From assembly GCA_963850995.1 (NCBI GenBank), contig CAWKNQ010000004.1:558001-622000 (forward strand): a DNA stretch of 64,000 bases. The letters run 5' to 3'. The position numbers were made by a program, and so were the translations under genes. Positions within the stretch are counted from its first letter, which is position 1. Each line of letters begins with the position of its first letter. This document shows, piece after piece, positions 30,576 through 38,958 of the stretch. The notes under the pieces were generated by a model. It saw nothing but the letters and a program-made list of their open reading frames with translations, was not told the origin of the DNA and ran no database searches. The DNA comes from Gaiellasilicea sp963850995 (GTDB lineage Bacteria; Actinomycetota; Thermoleophilia; Gaiellales; Gaiellaceae).

Positions 30576-31900
30576 GTCCGCGGCGGCGGGAGGGAGAGGA
30601 GCCGCAGCACCTCCACCGGCTCGGTTCGTCCCTTGACCTGGACCGTGCCGAGCGGCTCGGTCTGTGCGCCCCACAGCTGTGCGGCCGTCTCGGCGCTGAT
30701 CGCGACACCGCCGACGGGCGCAAGACCTTCGATCCGCGCGCCGAGGTTGACCGTGTCCCCGATCACGCTGTAGGTCCGCCCCGAGCCCGTGCCGAGCACG
30801 CCGACCGTCGCCTCCCCCGTGTGGACCCCGGCGCGGAAGCGCGGCCAGTCCGGCATCGTGGCCGAGACCCCGCCGCACTCCTCCTGCAGGGCCAACGCCG
30901 CCCTCGCCGCGCGCTCCGCATGCCCGTCGCCGTCGAAGGTCGCGAAGACGGCGTCGCCGATCAAGCGGTCGATCTCGCCGCCGTAGAGCTCGACGGCGGG
31001 GATCGCGACGTCGAAGTACCTGTTCAGCATCGCCGTGACGGCACTCGCCTCGTGCTGCTCCGAGAAGGACGTGAAGCCCTTCAAGTCGGCGAAGAGCACC
31101 GAGACCGTGCGCGTGGCGGCGGCCGTCTCGTCGCTGTAGAGAGGGCTGAACCGCTCCTCGTGCCACTCCCGGTGCGCCGCCCACGCGATCAGGGCGAAGG
31201 CGGCGAGCATGAGCACGTGCCACTCCCACCACGACGCCTTCCAGTTCCGCGAGAGCCCGATCGCGATCATCGACTCCGCAAGCAGCACGAATGCGATAGC
31301 GAAAGAGAGCAGCAGCGTCGACGCTCGCTGCCGGTAGAGGATGAGGTAGCGGACGACGGCAAACGCGAAGAGCACGACTCCGAGCACCGAGAGAGCGACG
31401 AGCGGGAAGGACAGCCGCTCGGGGACCGCGTCGTCGTCCAGGTCGGGGAAGAGCGTCAGCGAGACGACGAGCCAGACGGCGAGCGCCGCGAGCAGCAGGT
31501 TCCGGAGCAGCGACGTGGGGATCCGGTCCGTGTCCAGCGCCGACGCGGCGGCGAAGCCGCCGGCGACGACGAGCCCAATCGGCGTCGCAACGACGAAGCC
31601 GAGATTCGAGCGTTCGAGCAGGACGCCCGGCGTCGCGAGGGCGTGCAGCGCGAGGAACCCCGACGCCGACAGGAACGCGAGCGAGACGAGGTAGACGCGG
31701 CGGTCGTCGCGGCGGCGGGCGGCCACGCCCGTGGCGTAGGCAAGCGCCGCATTGATCCCCGCCGTGATGAGGACGAGCCAGAAGTGCGAGGGCTGGTGCT
31801 GCCAGTGCACGTCCGCCGACGGCTGCGCGAGGACGACGGCGAGCCAGATCAGCGGGAGCGCCAGACCCGCCGTGAGGAGGATCAGCCTCGGGCCGGCCAC
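30572..31900 (-). CDS. Membrane-bound class III adenylate/guanylate cyclase
   Basis: The product from GTG 31900 (MAGPRLILLTAGLALPLIWL) is about 442 residues: an N-terminal block of seven or so membrane helices and a C-terminal class III cyclase domain. The cyclase core has VSVLFADLKGFTSFSEQ (first metal Asp), GGEIDRLIGDAVFATF (second metal Asp) and NLGARIEGLA (transition-state Asn and Arg). The base-selecting Lys that usually precedes IGDA is Arg here (DRLIGDA), so nucleotide specificity is uncertain. Its start overlaps the receiver-flavoprotein gene by 19 nt, implying cotranscription. It could supply cAMP to the cNMP-binding protein at 27766. Confidence 0.88.
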   Translation of the reverse strand: MAGPRLILLTAGLALPLIWLAVVLAQPSADVHWQHQPSHFWLVLITAGINAALAYATGVAARRRDDRRVYLVSLAFLSASGFLALHALATPGVLLERSNLGFVVATPIGLVVAGGFAAASALDTDRIPTSLLRNLLLAALAVWLVVSLTLFPDLDDDAVPERLSFPLVALSVLGVVLFAFAVVRYLILYRQRASTLLLSFAIAFVLLAESMIAIGLSRNWKASWWEWHVLMLAAFALIAWAAHREWHEERFSPLYSDETAAATRTVSVLFADLKGFTSFSEQHEASAVTAMLNRYFDVAIPAVELYGGEIDRLIGDAVFATFDGDGHAERAARAALALQEECGGVSATMPDWPRFRAGVHTGEATVGVLGTGSGRTYSVIGDTVNLGARIEGLAPVGGVAISAETAAQLWGAQTEPLGTVQVKGRTEPVEVLRLLSLPPPRT

Positions 31901-33501
31901 CGGCTCGCTTCCTGCTCGGCGAGGTGGACGTGCACCTCGCTCACGGCCAACGCACCGTCCCCGACGGCTGCCGCGACGCGTTTGATCGAGGTCGCGCGGA
32001 CGTCGCCGGCGGCGAACACGCCGGGTAGCGTCGTCTCGGTCATCCGTCCCGCGCCTGCCGGCGCTCCGGTGACGACGTATCCCCAGTCGTCGCGTTCGAT
32101 GCTCGCGGGAAGCCACTCCGTGCGTGGGATCGCCCCGATCAGGACGAGCAGCGCCGCGGCGGGCACGCGCTCGACCTTGCCGGTCTCGGCATCGCGAAGC
32201 TCGAGGTGCTCGAGCCGTCCCTCCCCGGCGGCCTGCGCGACGGCCGTGTGGGTGCGCACATCGACGTTGCGGGTCTCGTCGATCGCGTCGATCAGGTAAC
32301 GGGACATGCTCGAGGCGAGCGATTCGCCCCGAACCAGAATCGTCACCCGGCCCGCATAGCGGGCGACGTGCAGCGCCGCCTGCCCGGCCGAGTTGCCACC
32401 GCCCACGACGTAGACCTCCTCGCCGGCGAGGGCCTGCGCATCGGACATCGAGGCGCCGTAGTAGACGCCGACGCCTTCGAACTCGGCGAGCCCGGGCGCG
32501 TCGAGGCGCCGGTACTCGACGCCGAGTGCGAGCACGATCGCGCGCGCCGTCACCTCACCCCCGTCCGCCGTGCCGACGGCGAAGCCGTCGTCGCGAGGCT
32601 CGAGCCGGACGACGCGCTCCGTCAGCTGGAAGCGCGTGCCGAAGAGCCACGCCTGCTGGTAGGCGCGCTGGGCGAGCTCGCCGCCACCGAGCCCGCGTGG
32701 GAAGCCGAGGTAGTTGCGGATCAGCGAGCTCGAGCCGGCCTGGCCGCCGACGGCGCCGGCGTCGAGCACGATCGTGCGCAGGCCCTCCGAGGCCGCGTAG
32801 ACGGCTGCACCGAGACCAGCGGGGCCGGCTCCGACGACGACGATGTCGGCAGCGGTCTCCTCGAGCTCGGTCGGGAAGCCGAGCGCCCGGGCGAGCTCGC
32901 CCGGCGAGGGGTCCTGGAGGACGGTCCCGTCTGCGAGCGTCACCTCCGGCGGCGCATCCGTCTCCGGGTCGAGGAGCCGATGCGGCGTCCCGAGCCCGTC
33001 CAGCGCGCTCCGGAGCTCGTGCGCGCGGGCCGAGCGGGGATCTGCGATCACGGTCACGCCGGCAGGGCCGACGCCCTTGAGGCGCGCCGATTCCTGCAAG
33101 AGCTCCGTGACGGTGCGGTGGAAGACCTCGTCGGGAGACCTGGTCGGCTTGATGACGTAGAGATCGATCGAGCCGCGCGCCATCGCCTTCAGGACGATCT
33201 CCGCGAGCGAACGGTCGGCCCATCCGAGCCAGGGGATCAGGAGAGCGCGCCTGGCGGTGGGGAAGAGCCCGCGCACGCCCGCGAGCAGCTCGGCTCCGGC
33301 CGGGCCTGCTGCGAGCACGACCGCGACGTCGTCGCCCTCGGTTCGGGCGCGCTCGAGCGTCGCTCTCAACTCGCTCGTGCCGCAGCCCCCGACCGCGTAG
33401 TCGGCGCCGTAGCGCCGGACGAGCTCGGCCTCGATCCGGGCGCGGTCGGCCGGGTCGTCATCGGCGACCACGAGCAGCGGCTTGCGGGAAGAGTCGTTCA
33501 C
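31882..33501 (-). CDS. Receiver-like domain fused to thioredoxin-reductase-like flavoprotein
   Basis: The 539-residue protein has an N-terminal receiver-like domain (LLVVADDDPADRARIEAELV, with the acidic pocket DDD and a Lys in YVIKPTRSPDE), about residues 1-130, then a thioredoxin reductase-type FAD domain (IVVVGAGPAGLGAAVYAASEG) and an NAD(P) domain (VYVVGGGNSAGQAALHVARY), ending with the FAD motif TTLPGVFAAGDVRA. The redox-active CxxC of true thioredoxin reductases is missing after the NAD(P) domain. It is therefore a sensor or a non-disulfide oxidoreductase. GTG 33501 is preferred because it begins at the receiver domain; GTG 33549 is possible. The cyclase follows, overlapping. Confidence 0.85.
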   Translation of the reverse strand: MNDSSRKPLLVVADDDPADRARIEAELVRRYGADYAVGGCGTSELRATLERARTEGDDVAVVLAAGPAGAELLAGVRGLFPTARRALLIPWLGWADRSLAEIVLKAMARGSIDLYVIKPTRSPDEVFHRTVTELLQESARLKGVGPAGVTVIADPRSARAHELRSALDGLGTPHRLLDPETDAPPEVTLADGTVLQDPSPGELARALGFPTELEETAADIVVVGAGPAGLGAAVYAASEGLRTIVLDAGAVGGQAGSSSLIRNYLGFPRGLGGGELAQRAYQQAWLFGTRFQLTERVVRLEPRDDGFAVGTADGGEVTARAIVLALGVEYRRLDAPGLAEFEGVGVYYGASMSDAQALAGEEVYVVGGGNSAGQAALHVARYAGRVTILVRGESLASSMSRYLIDAIDETRNVDVRTHTAVAQAAGEGRLEHLELRDAETGKVERVPAAALLVLIGAIPRTEWLPASIERDDWGYVVTGAPAGAGRMTETTLPGVFAAGDVRATSIKRVAAAVGDGALAVSEVHVHLAEQEASRWPARG

Positions 33502-33602
33502 GGCGCGTTTCTGCGCCAATCCTACGACGGTGCCGCCTCCGGGCTCCACCGGCGCGCCAGCATGGTGCGAGGCACGCCGGCACGGTCAAGGCGTGAGCCT
33601 TG

Positions 33603-34304
33603 TCACATCAGCAACCAGCCGCCGTCGACCTCGAGGTTGACGCCGTTCACCGAAGGGTTCTCGAGCAGGAAGACGACCGCGCCGACGACGTCCTGCATCT
33701 TGACGTTGCGCCCCGTGGGCGTCCGGGCCCGCACGTCGGCGACCCGCTCCTGCTTCGGCGCCCACTCGGGGCTGTCGCCGACGATTCCCGGGTGCAGCCC
33801 GTTGAAGCGAACGGGTGCGAGCTCGAGTGCGAGAGTCCGCACCATCGCCGTCACGCCTCCGTTGACCGTCGTGACGGTCGTCGAGCCCGGGTAGGGCCGG
33901 TCCTTCGCGAGGCCCCCGAAGACGACCACCGAGCTCGTGTCGCCGAGCCGCGGCGCCAGCGCGTGCACGACCTCCGTGTAGCCGATGAGCTTCAGCGTCA
34001 CGAGCCGCGTCGCCGACGCGATGTCGTACTCGCGGGCGCGGTTGTTGTCGCGCTCGATCGCCGCCAAGACGAGGTTGTCGACCGCGCCCACGCCGGAGAG
34101 CGCCTCGCCGATCGCCTCCGGGGCTGCGAGGTCGAACCCGAGCCCCGTCGTGTTGCCGCCGAGCTCGGCGGCGACGCCCTCCGCCCGCGCGGCGTCGCGC
34201 CCGGTCACGACGACCTGCCGACCGCGCTCGGCGAAGTGGCGCGCGACCTCCCGCCCGATGCCGGCCGTCCCGCCGACGACGACTACTGCCCCACCTTCTG
34301 CCAT
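33603..34304 (-). CDS. SDR-family protein lacking the catalytic Tyr-x-x-x-Lys
   Basis: The protein of about 233 residues has the Rossmann motif VVVVGGTAGIGREVARHFAE and further SDR landmarks VTGRDAARAEGVAAELGG and FNGLHPGIVGDSP. At the place of the SDR active site the sequence is FGGLAKDRPYPGSTTVTTVNGG, without the usual YxxxK, so normal dehydrogenase chemistry is doubtful. ATG 34304 is chosen for its strong SD (AAGGAGGAG); ATG 34328, overlapping the upstream stop as ATGA, is the alternative. It is the last gene of a three-gene operon with a beta-hydroxyacid dehydrogenase and a bicupin. Confidence 0.8.
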   Translation of the reverse strand: MAEGGAVVVVGGTAGIGREVARHFAERGRQVVVTGRDAARAEGVAAELGGNTTGLGFDLAAPEAIGEALSGVGAVDNLVLAAIERDNNRAREYDIASATRLVTLKLIGYTEVVHALAPRLGDTSSVVVFGGLAKDRPYPGSTTVTTVNGGVTAMVRTLALELAPVRFNGLHPGIVGDSPEWAPKQERVADVRARTPTGRNVKMQDVVGAVVFLLENPSVNGVNLEVDGGWLLM

Positions 34305-34324
34305 TGCCTCCTCCTTGCCGTCGT

Positions 34325-35206
34325 TCATCCAGAGTGCTCAGACGACTCGCGCAGCACGTCCGCGACGCGGGCAAAATCCGCGGCGCCCAGCTCGTTCGCT
34401 GCGGCTCGGGCCAGGACCTCGTCGGCGGCGCCGACGGTGGGGAGCCGTAGGCCGGCCTCGTCAGCGAGGTCGAAGGTGAGCCGCAGGTCCTTGCGCATGA
34501 GGTCGACTGTGAAGGCGACCGGGGTCGACGCCGGATCAAGGAACGCGCCGCGCTTGTACTGCACGTAAGGCGATGCGACCGCGCCGCCGGCGAAGACGTC
34601 GTACGCCGTCTCGCGCACGATCCCGGACCGCTCGGCGAGCACGAGGCCTTCGGCAATCGACTCGTTGATGACGGAGAGGACACCCTGCAACACGACCTTC
34701 ATCGCGGCGCCGGCGCCGGTTCCGCCCAGGTGGAAGATCGTCTGGCCCATCGACTCGAGGACGGGTCGCACGCGCTCGAGAATCTCGGCGTCGCCGCCTG
34801 CGAGGATCGTCAGCGCCCCTTGCTCGGCGAGCGCCGTACTGCCGGACACCGGCGCGTCCAGCCAGGCGGCGCCGCGTTCCGTCACCTCGGCCGCAAACTC
34901 GCGTGCGGCCGCCGGCCCGATGGTGCTCATGTCGACGAGCACCGAGCCGGTGCCGAGGCCGGCCAGCAGCCCGTCGTCGCCGTGCAGCACCTCGCGGAGC
35001 GCGTCCCCGTCGGAGACCATCGTCATGACGATCTCGGACGACTCGCCGAGCTCGCGCGGGCTTCCGGCACGCCCGGCCCCGGCGGCGACGAGCTCGTTGG
35101 TGCGCGACGCCGAGCGGTTCCAGACCGTCAGCGAGTGGCCGGCGTCGAGCAGCCGACGGGCCATCGCCGACCCCATCCGGCCGAGGCCGGCGAAGCCGGC
35201 GTTCAC
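34325..35206 (-). CDS. NAD(P)-dependent beta-hydroxyacid dehydrogenase (3-hydroxyisobutyrate dehydrogenase family)
   Basis: The product from GTG 35206 (MNAGFAGLGRMGSAMARRLL) is about 293 residues. Family hallmarks are FAGLGRMGSAMARRLLDAG (dinucleotide binding), WLDAPVSGSTALAEQGALTI (substrate motif), GGTGAGAAMKVVLQGV with the catalytic Lys, and FTVDLMRKDLRLTFDLADEA. It would oxidise 3-hydroxyisobutyrate, tartronate semialdehyde-type or related acids. The start overlaps the bicupin stop as GTGA, and its stop overlaps the alternative SDR start. Which beta-hydroxyacid it uses is not known. Confidence 0.88.
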   Translation of the reverse strand: MNAGFAGLGRMGSAMARRLLDAGHSLTVWNRSASRTNELVAAGAGRAGSPRELGESSEIVMTMVSDGDALREVLHGDDGLLAGLGTGSVLVDMSTIGPAAAREFAAEVTERGAAWLDAPVSGSTALAEQGALTILAGGDAEILERVRPVLESMGQTIFHLGGTGAGAAMKVVLQGVLSVINESIAEGLVLAERSGIVRETAYDVFAGGAVASPYVQYKRGAFLDPASTPVAFTVDLMRKDLRLTFDLADEAGLRLPTVGAADEVLARAAANELGAADFARVADVLRESSEHSG

Positions 35207-36138
35207 CGGCGGACGGGCTGAGGCCGAGCAGCGGACTGCGCGTGGAGCTCCTGCGAGGCGGCGAGCTGCCCGTCCAGGTAGTCCCAGTCGCGGTCGAAGC
35301 GGTAGGAGTGCCGGTCCGGCGGCCCGGGAGCCGACGTCTCGAGCCACTTCACTCGCTTGCCGCTCGTGTTGGAGAAGGCGTGGATCGACCCGACGCCGGT
35401 CCAAAACACGTCGCCGGGCCGCAGCGTGTAGCGCTCGCCGTCGGCGACCGCCTCGACCTCCCCCTCGAGCATGTAGTACGCCTCCTCGTAGGGGTGGTCG
35501 TGAGGCTGCGCGACGCCCCCCGGCTGGTACTGGACCATGAACATCGTGTGCAGGTGCGCGTCGAGCCGCTGGTCGACGAGCATCTTCACGGCGATGCCAC
35601 TGTAGGCGAGGAGCGCCGTCGCCATGCTCGCGGAAACCGTCGGCTGGTCGACGGGCGCGCCGGCCTTGAGCTCGTCGACGTCCATCTCCCAGTCGGCGAG
35701 CCGGAAGAGGTGGCGGTTGCGCGGGTCGCGCACGTCGAGCGGCGCTGCCGGCGACGACGGCGCGGGCGCGATGAAGAACGTGTCGGGCGGCTCCTCCGGC
35801 GGGCGCGGCCGCGGCGACATCATGTCGATCCACGACGCCGCTCCATCGGCGCGCCAGGCGTGCTTCACGCCGACCGGCACGACCCCGCACGCCCCGGGCC
35901 CGAGCTCGAGGCCCCGGCCGTCGAGATAGAGGACGGGCTCGCCCTCCAGCACGAAGAAGCTCTCCTCGAAGGAGTGGAGGTGGGTGTCGACGTGCCCGTC
36001 GTCCAGCCGGCAGAGGCCCAGGCCCATGTGAACCGATCCGGTCGAGCCGTCGACGAGGGAGCAGCGCGTGAAGCCGGCGCTCCCCGACTCGTAGGCGACG
36101 GTCGGAACGATCTCCTCAAGGCGCTTCAGGTGGTGCAC
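35203..36138 (-). CDS. Bicupin protein
   Basis: The product from GTG 36138 (MHHLKRLEEIVPTVAYESG) is about 311 residues with two cupin barrels. The N-terminal barrel has HVDTHLHSFEESFFVLEGE and VPVGVKHAW; the C-terminal barrel has GGVAQPHDHPYEEAYYMLEG and GSIHAF, both with the His-rich metal-binding pattern. Bicupins include oxalate decarboxylase, gentisate-type dioxygenases and ureidoglycine aminohydrolase, so it may be an enzyme for a small acid or ureide. GTG 36138 is chosen for the GAGGAG upstream. It is the first gene of the operon and is divergent from an XRE-cupin regulator. Confidence 0.82.
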   Translation of the reverse strand: MHHLKRLEEIVPTVAYESGSAGFTRCSLVDGSTGSVHMGLGLCRLDDGHVDTHLHSFEESFFVLEGEPVLYLDGRGLELGPGACGVVPVGVKHAWRADGAASWIDMMSPRPRPPEEPPDTFFIAPAPSSPAAPLDVRDPRNRHLFRLADWEMDVDELKAGAPVDQPTVSASMATALLAYSGIAVKMLVDQRLDAHLHTMFMVQYQPGGVAQPHDHPYEEAYYMLEGEVEAVADGERYTLRPGDVFWTGVGSIHAFSNTSGKRVKWLETSAPGPPDRHSYRFDRDWDYLDGQLAASQELHAQSAARPQPVRR

Positions 36139-36306
36139 GCTCTCCTCCTCGGTCTCGGCTGACGCGCCGGCGGCATCGCCGCCATACGACCTGCCATCCA
36201 ACCAAACTGCACGAAAGACCCGGGGCCGTTCGATCTCACTCTACAACGACCGCGCCACGGCGATTCACGCTGCGCCTGCGGCACGAGTGGCTTTCCGTCA
36301 CGGGTC

Positions 36307-36328
36307 ATAGCCGAAATTACGGGGCTAT
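36307..36328. promoter_or_regulatory. Inverted-repeat operator between bicupin and XRE-cupin regulator
   Basis: ATAGCC (36307-36312) and GGCTAT (36323-36328) form an inverted repeat with a 10-bp spacer. It overlaps the -10 of the regulator gene (36326-36331), so it is a natural autoregulation site for the XRE protein. Confidence 0.4.
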
Positions 36329-36331
36329 AGT
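36326..36331 (+). promoter_or_regulatory. Leaderless -10 element of the XRE-cupin regulator gene
   Basis: TATAGT is followed by 6 nt and GTG 36338. Confidence 0.45.
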
Positions 36332-36337
36332 GACTGT

Positions 36338-37030
36338 GTGGCACGAAGTGAACACGACGTGGAGGACGTTCAGCGCGGCACGCGCACGAACGGGAAAGGC
36401 AACGTCTCGGAGACGCTGGGCGCGAGCATTCGCCAGGCCCGTCACGCCGCCGGCTTCTCGGTGCGGGGCCTCGCGGCCAAGACCGAGGTGTCTCCGAGCC
36501 TGATCTCGCAGATCGAGCGGGGCCGAGCAACGCCCTCCGTCGCCACGCTGTGGGCGATCGCGACGCAGCTGGGGATCCCGATCGGGGAGCTCTTCAACGG
36601 CGCGGAGCCTCCGGCCGGCTCGGCGGCGACCTCCTGGTCTCCTGTGCAACGACACGACACGCGCAAGGTCATCACCCTGGCGGACGGCGTTCGCTGGGAG
36701 CGGCTCACGCCCGGCTCCGACGACGAGGTCGACTTCGTCTACCTCGTGTACCCCGTGGGCGCGGAGTCCTGCGCCCCGGACGCCCTGACGCGGCACGGCG
36801 GCAAGGAATACGGCTTCGTCGTGAGCGGCACGCTCGGCGTGCAGATCGGGTTCGACGAGTACGTCGTCCGGGCGAACGACTCGATCTGCTTCGACGCGTC
36901 GAAGCCGCACCGGCTCTGGACGATCGGCAACGAGCCGGCCGTCGCGGTGTGGACGGTCGTGAACCGGCGCGGCGACTCGCGCGCCGACGCGTTCCGCAGA
37001 CTAGCCCGGCACTTCGTACATCGTGAGTGA
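36338..37030 (+). CDS. XRE-family HTH regulator with C-terminal cupin sensor
   Basis: The 230-residue protein has an HTH_3 domain (LGASIRQARHAAGFSVRGLA, then VSPSLISQIERGRATPSVAT) at about residues 27-85 and a C-terminal cupin (RHGGKEYGFVVSGTLGVQIG, SICFDASKPHRLW). Such regulators bind a small ligand in the cupin and control catabolic operons. Target genes are probably the divergent bicupin operon and the amidohydrolase array that starts 211 bp downstream. A paralogue lies at 51343. GTG 36338 is supported by a leaderless -10 and an operator-like inverted repeat. Confidence 0.88.
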   Translation: MARSEHDVEDVQRGTRTNGKGNVSETLGASIRQARHAAGFSVRGLAAKTEVSPSLISQIERGRATPSVATLWAIATQLGIPIGELFNGAEPPAGSAATSWSPVQRHDTRKVITLADGVRWERLTPGSDDEVDFVYLVYPVGAESCAPDALTRHGGKEYGFVVSGTLGVQIGFDEYVVRANDSICFDASKPHRLWTIGNEPAVAVWTVVNRRGDSRADAFRRLARHFVHRE

Positions 37031-37113
37031 ACAGCGGCGGCCGGCGAGCCGTCCCGGCCCTCACCGGGCCCCAGTGTCCGTAAACGGCGGCGCTTTCTCC
37101 ATTCCAAGCCCGT

Positions 37114-37169
37114 TTGACACGTTCGACGCAACCTGCTTAGGTAGCAATCGCTGTCGAGTGTCACTAACG
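37114..37169 (+). promoter_or_regulatory. Promoter and operator of the amidohydrolase array
   Basis: TTGACA (37114-37119) and TTAGGT (37137-37142, extended TTAGGTAGC) are 17 bp apart, a good -35/-10 pair. GTCACTAACG follows at 37160-37169. All three blocks, with the same 17-bp spacer, reappear upstream of the amidohydrolase at 55296, so the downstream block is probably a shared operator. The leader to ATG 37242 is about 90 nt. Confidence 0.6.
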
Positions 37170-37241
37170 ACGTTGTGAAGCAGCGTTGACGTTCGGCACA
37201 GCGGCAACGGTGCCGGACGACCTCGCCGGAGGGGAGGCACC

Positions 37242-38945
37242 ATGGATCCTGGGGAGGAGCATCCCGGCCGGAAGCGGGTCTCGCGGAAGCAGTTCATCGC
37301 GGGCGGAGCCGCCGCAGGTGCGGCGATCGGCTTCGGAGCGACCGGTGCGGCGTTCGCGGCGCCGCGGTCGAGCAAGGCGGCCGAGCCGCCGCCGCGTCAA
37401 GACGAGGAGGTCGTCCTCTACAACGGCCGCATCCACACGCTCGACGACGAGAACCGCGTCGTCTCGGGCGCCGTCATCCGCAACGGGCGCTTCGTCGAGG
37501 TCGACAAGGGCGTGCCGCGCCACGGCCGCGCGATCGACCTGAACGGACGCACCGTCGTCCCCGGGCTCATCGAGAGCCACATCCATTTCGTGAGCCTGGG
37601 CAACCGCCCAGGGCATCACGTCGTCATCGAGCGGGCGCGGGACATCGCCGGGATCCAGGAGCTGCTCGCCGCCCGGCGCCCGTCCGTCCCGGAAGGCGAG
37701 TTCATCACGGCCATGGGCGGCTGGCGGGCGAACATGTTCGCGGAGAACCGGCTGCCGACGCTCGCGGAGCTGGACGCAGCCGTCTCGGATCGGCCCGTGT
37801 ACCTGCACATGACGGGCAGCGGCCCATCGGCGACGAACGGCCTCGGCAAGGCGTTCTTCGAGACGGTCACGAGCCCGCTCGCCGGCCCGATCGCCGTCGG
37901 CGCCGACGGCTCGATCGCAGCGGGCGCGACGTCGAACACGGCCCTCTACCACCTTCGCGTCCGCCAGACCGCCGCGGACAAGGAGCGGAGCGCGCACGAC
38001 GCGATGGCCTACTCGGTGAGCACGGGCCTGACCGGGATCCTCGACCAGGTGCTACCGCCCTCACCCGGGCCGATAAATCCTGGGCAGTCGCTCTCGGGGC
38101 TCGACCACTACCGCATGTATGACCCCTTCCTTGCGATCCACCGGCGCGGCGAGATGCTGCTCCGCCTACAGACGAACTTCCTGCACAACCAGAACGACAT
38201 CAACCTGCCGGAGCTGAAGGAGCGCCTGAAGAACCAGTTCCAGCTCTTCGGAGACGACTGGTTCATGACCGGCGGGATCGGCGAGTGGGGAGCGCCCGTG
38301 CCCGCGTCGCCGACCGCGCCGTCCTTCGCGGCCTGGACGGAGGCGCAGCGGCTGATCGCGCAGGCGCGCTGGCGGAACGAGAACGCCGCGGGCAGCCTCG
38401 GCGCGCTCGAGACCGTGGTCGCCGGCTACGAGGCCGTCGACGCCGAGTTCGGGATCAAGGATCTGCGCTGGCGGATCCAGCACGCCGATGCCGCGACCCC
38501 TGCGCTGCTCGAACGGCTCAAGTCCCTCGGCAGCGGCGTCTCCATGTCCGGCCATCGCTGGACGGGCACGGCAGGAGCGCCGTACCGGCTGATCGTCGAC
38601 AGCGGCATCCCGCACGCGCTGCACCAGGACGGCGTCCACATCGCGCCCCTCAACCCCTGGTTCGCGCTCTACTACGCGACCACCGGGATCAACTTCGCCG
38701 GCCAGCAGACCAACCCCGGCCAGTCGATCACGCGCCTCGAGGCGCTCAGGGCGTTCACGCAGGGCGCCGCCTGGTACATGAGCCGCGAGGACGACCTCGG
38801 CACGATCGAGGTCGGGAAGCTCGGCGACCTCGTCGTGCTCGACAAGGACTACTTCACCGTGAGCGACGCCGAGATGCGGCGGATCGAGCCGGTGCTCACC
38901 GTCGTCGGCGGCCGGATCCTGCACGACGCCGGCGTCGTCGGCTGA
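37242..38945 (+). CDS. Exported YtcJ-like amidohydrolase, copy 1 of 4 (intact)
   Basis: The 567-residue protein has a Tat-like leader with an R-K pair (VSRKQFIAGGAAAGAAIGFG) and an AFAAP cleavage site. The amidohydrolase_3 domain begins VVLYNGRIHTLDDENRVVSG, and metal residues are visible in GLIESHIHFVSLGN (HxH), RIQHADAATP and LHQDGVHIAPLNPW. The C-terminus GTIEVGKLGDLVVLDKDYFT is the family ending. This is the only intact copy of the tandem quartet. YtcJ-like enzymes hydrolyse amide or imide bonds of small molecules; the substrate here is unknown. A good promoter precedes it and copy 2 follows after 13 nt. Confidence 0.88.
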   Translation: MDPGEEHPGRKRVSRKQFIAGGAAAGAAIGFGATGAAFAAPRSSKAAEPPPRQDEEVVLYNGRIHTLDDENRVVSGAVIRNGRFVEVDKGVPRHGRAIDLNGRTVVPGLIESHIHFVSLGNRPGHHVVIERARDIAGIQELLAARRPSVPEGEFITAMGGWRANMFAENRLPTLAELDAAVSDRPVYLHMTGSGPSATNGLGKAFFETVTSPLAGPIAVGADGSIAAGATSNTALYHLRVRQTAADKERSAHDAMAYSVSTGLTGILDQVLPPSPGPINPGQSLSGLDHYRMYDPFLAIHRRGEMLLRLQTNFLHNQNDINLPELKERLKNQFQLFGDDWFMTGGIGEWGAPVPASPTAPSFAAWTEAQRLIAQARWRNENAAGSLGALETVVAGYEAVDAEFGIKDLRWRIQHADAATPALLERLKSLGSGVSMSGHRWTGTAGAPYRLIVDSGIPHALHQDGVHIAPLNPWFALYYATTGINFAGQQTNPGQSITRLEALRAFTQGAAWYMSREDDLGTIEVGKLGDLVVLDKDYFTVSDAEMRRIEPVLTVVGGRILHDAGVVG

Positions 38946-38958
38946 GAGGGGAGGACGC

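Noticed and set aside
30230..32299. 689-codon plus-strand frame
   Set aside because: It is antisense to the adenylate cyclase and flavoprotein genes, Arg-rich, with no domain.
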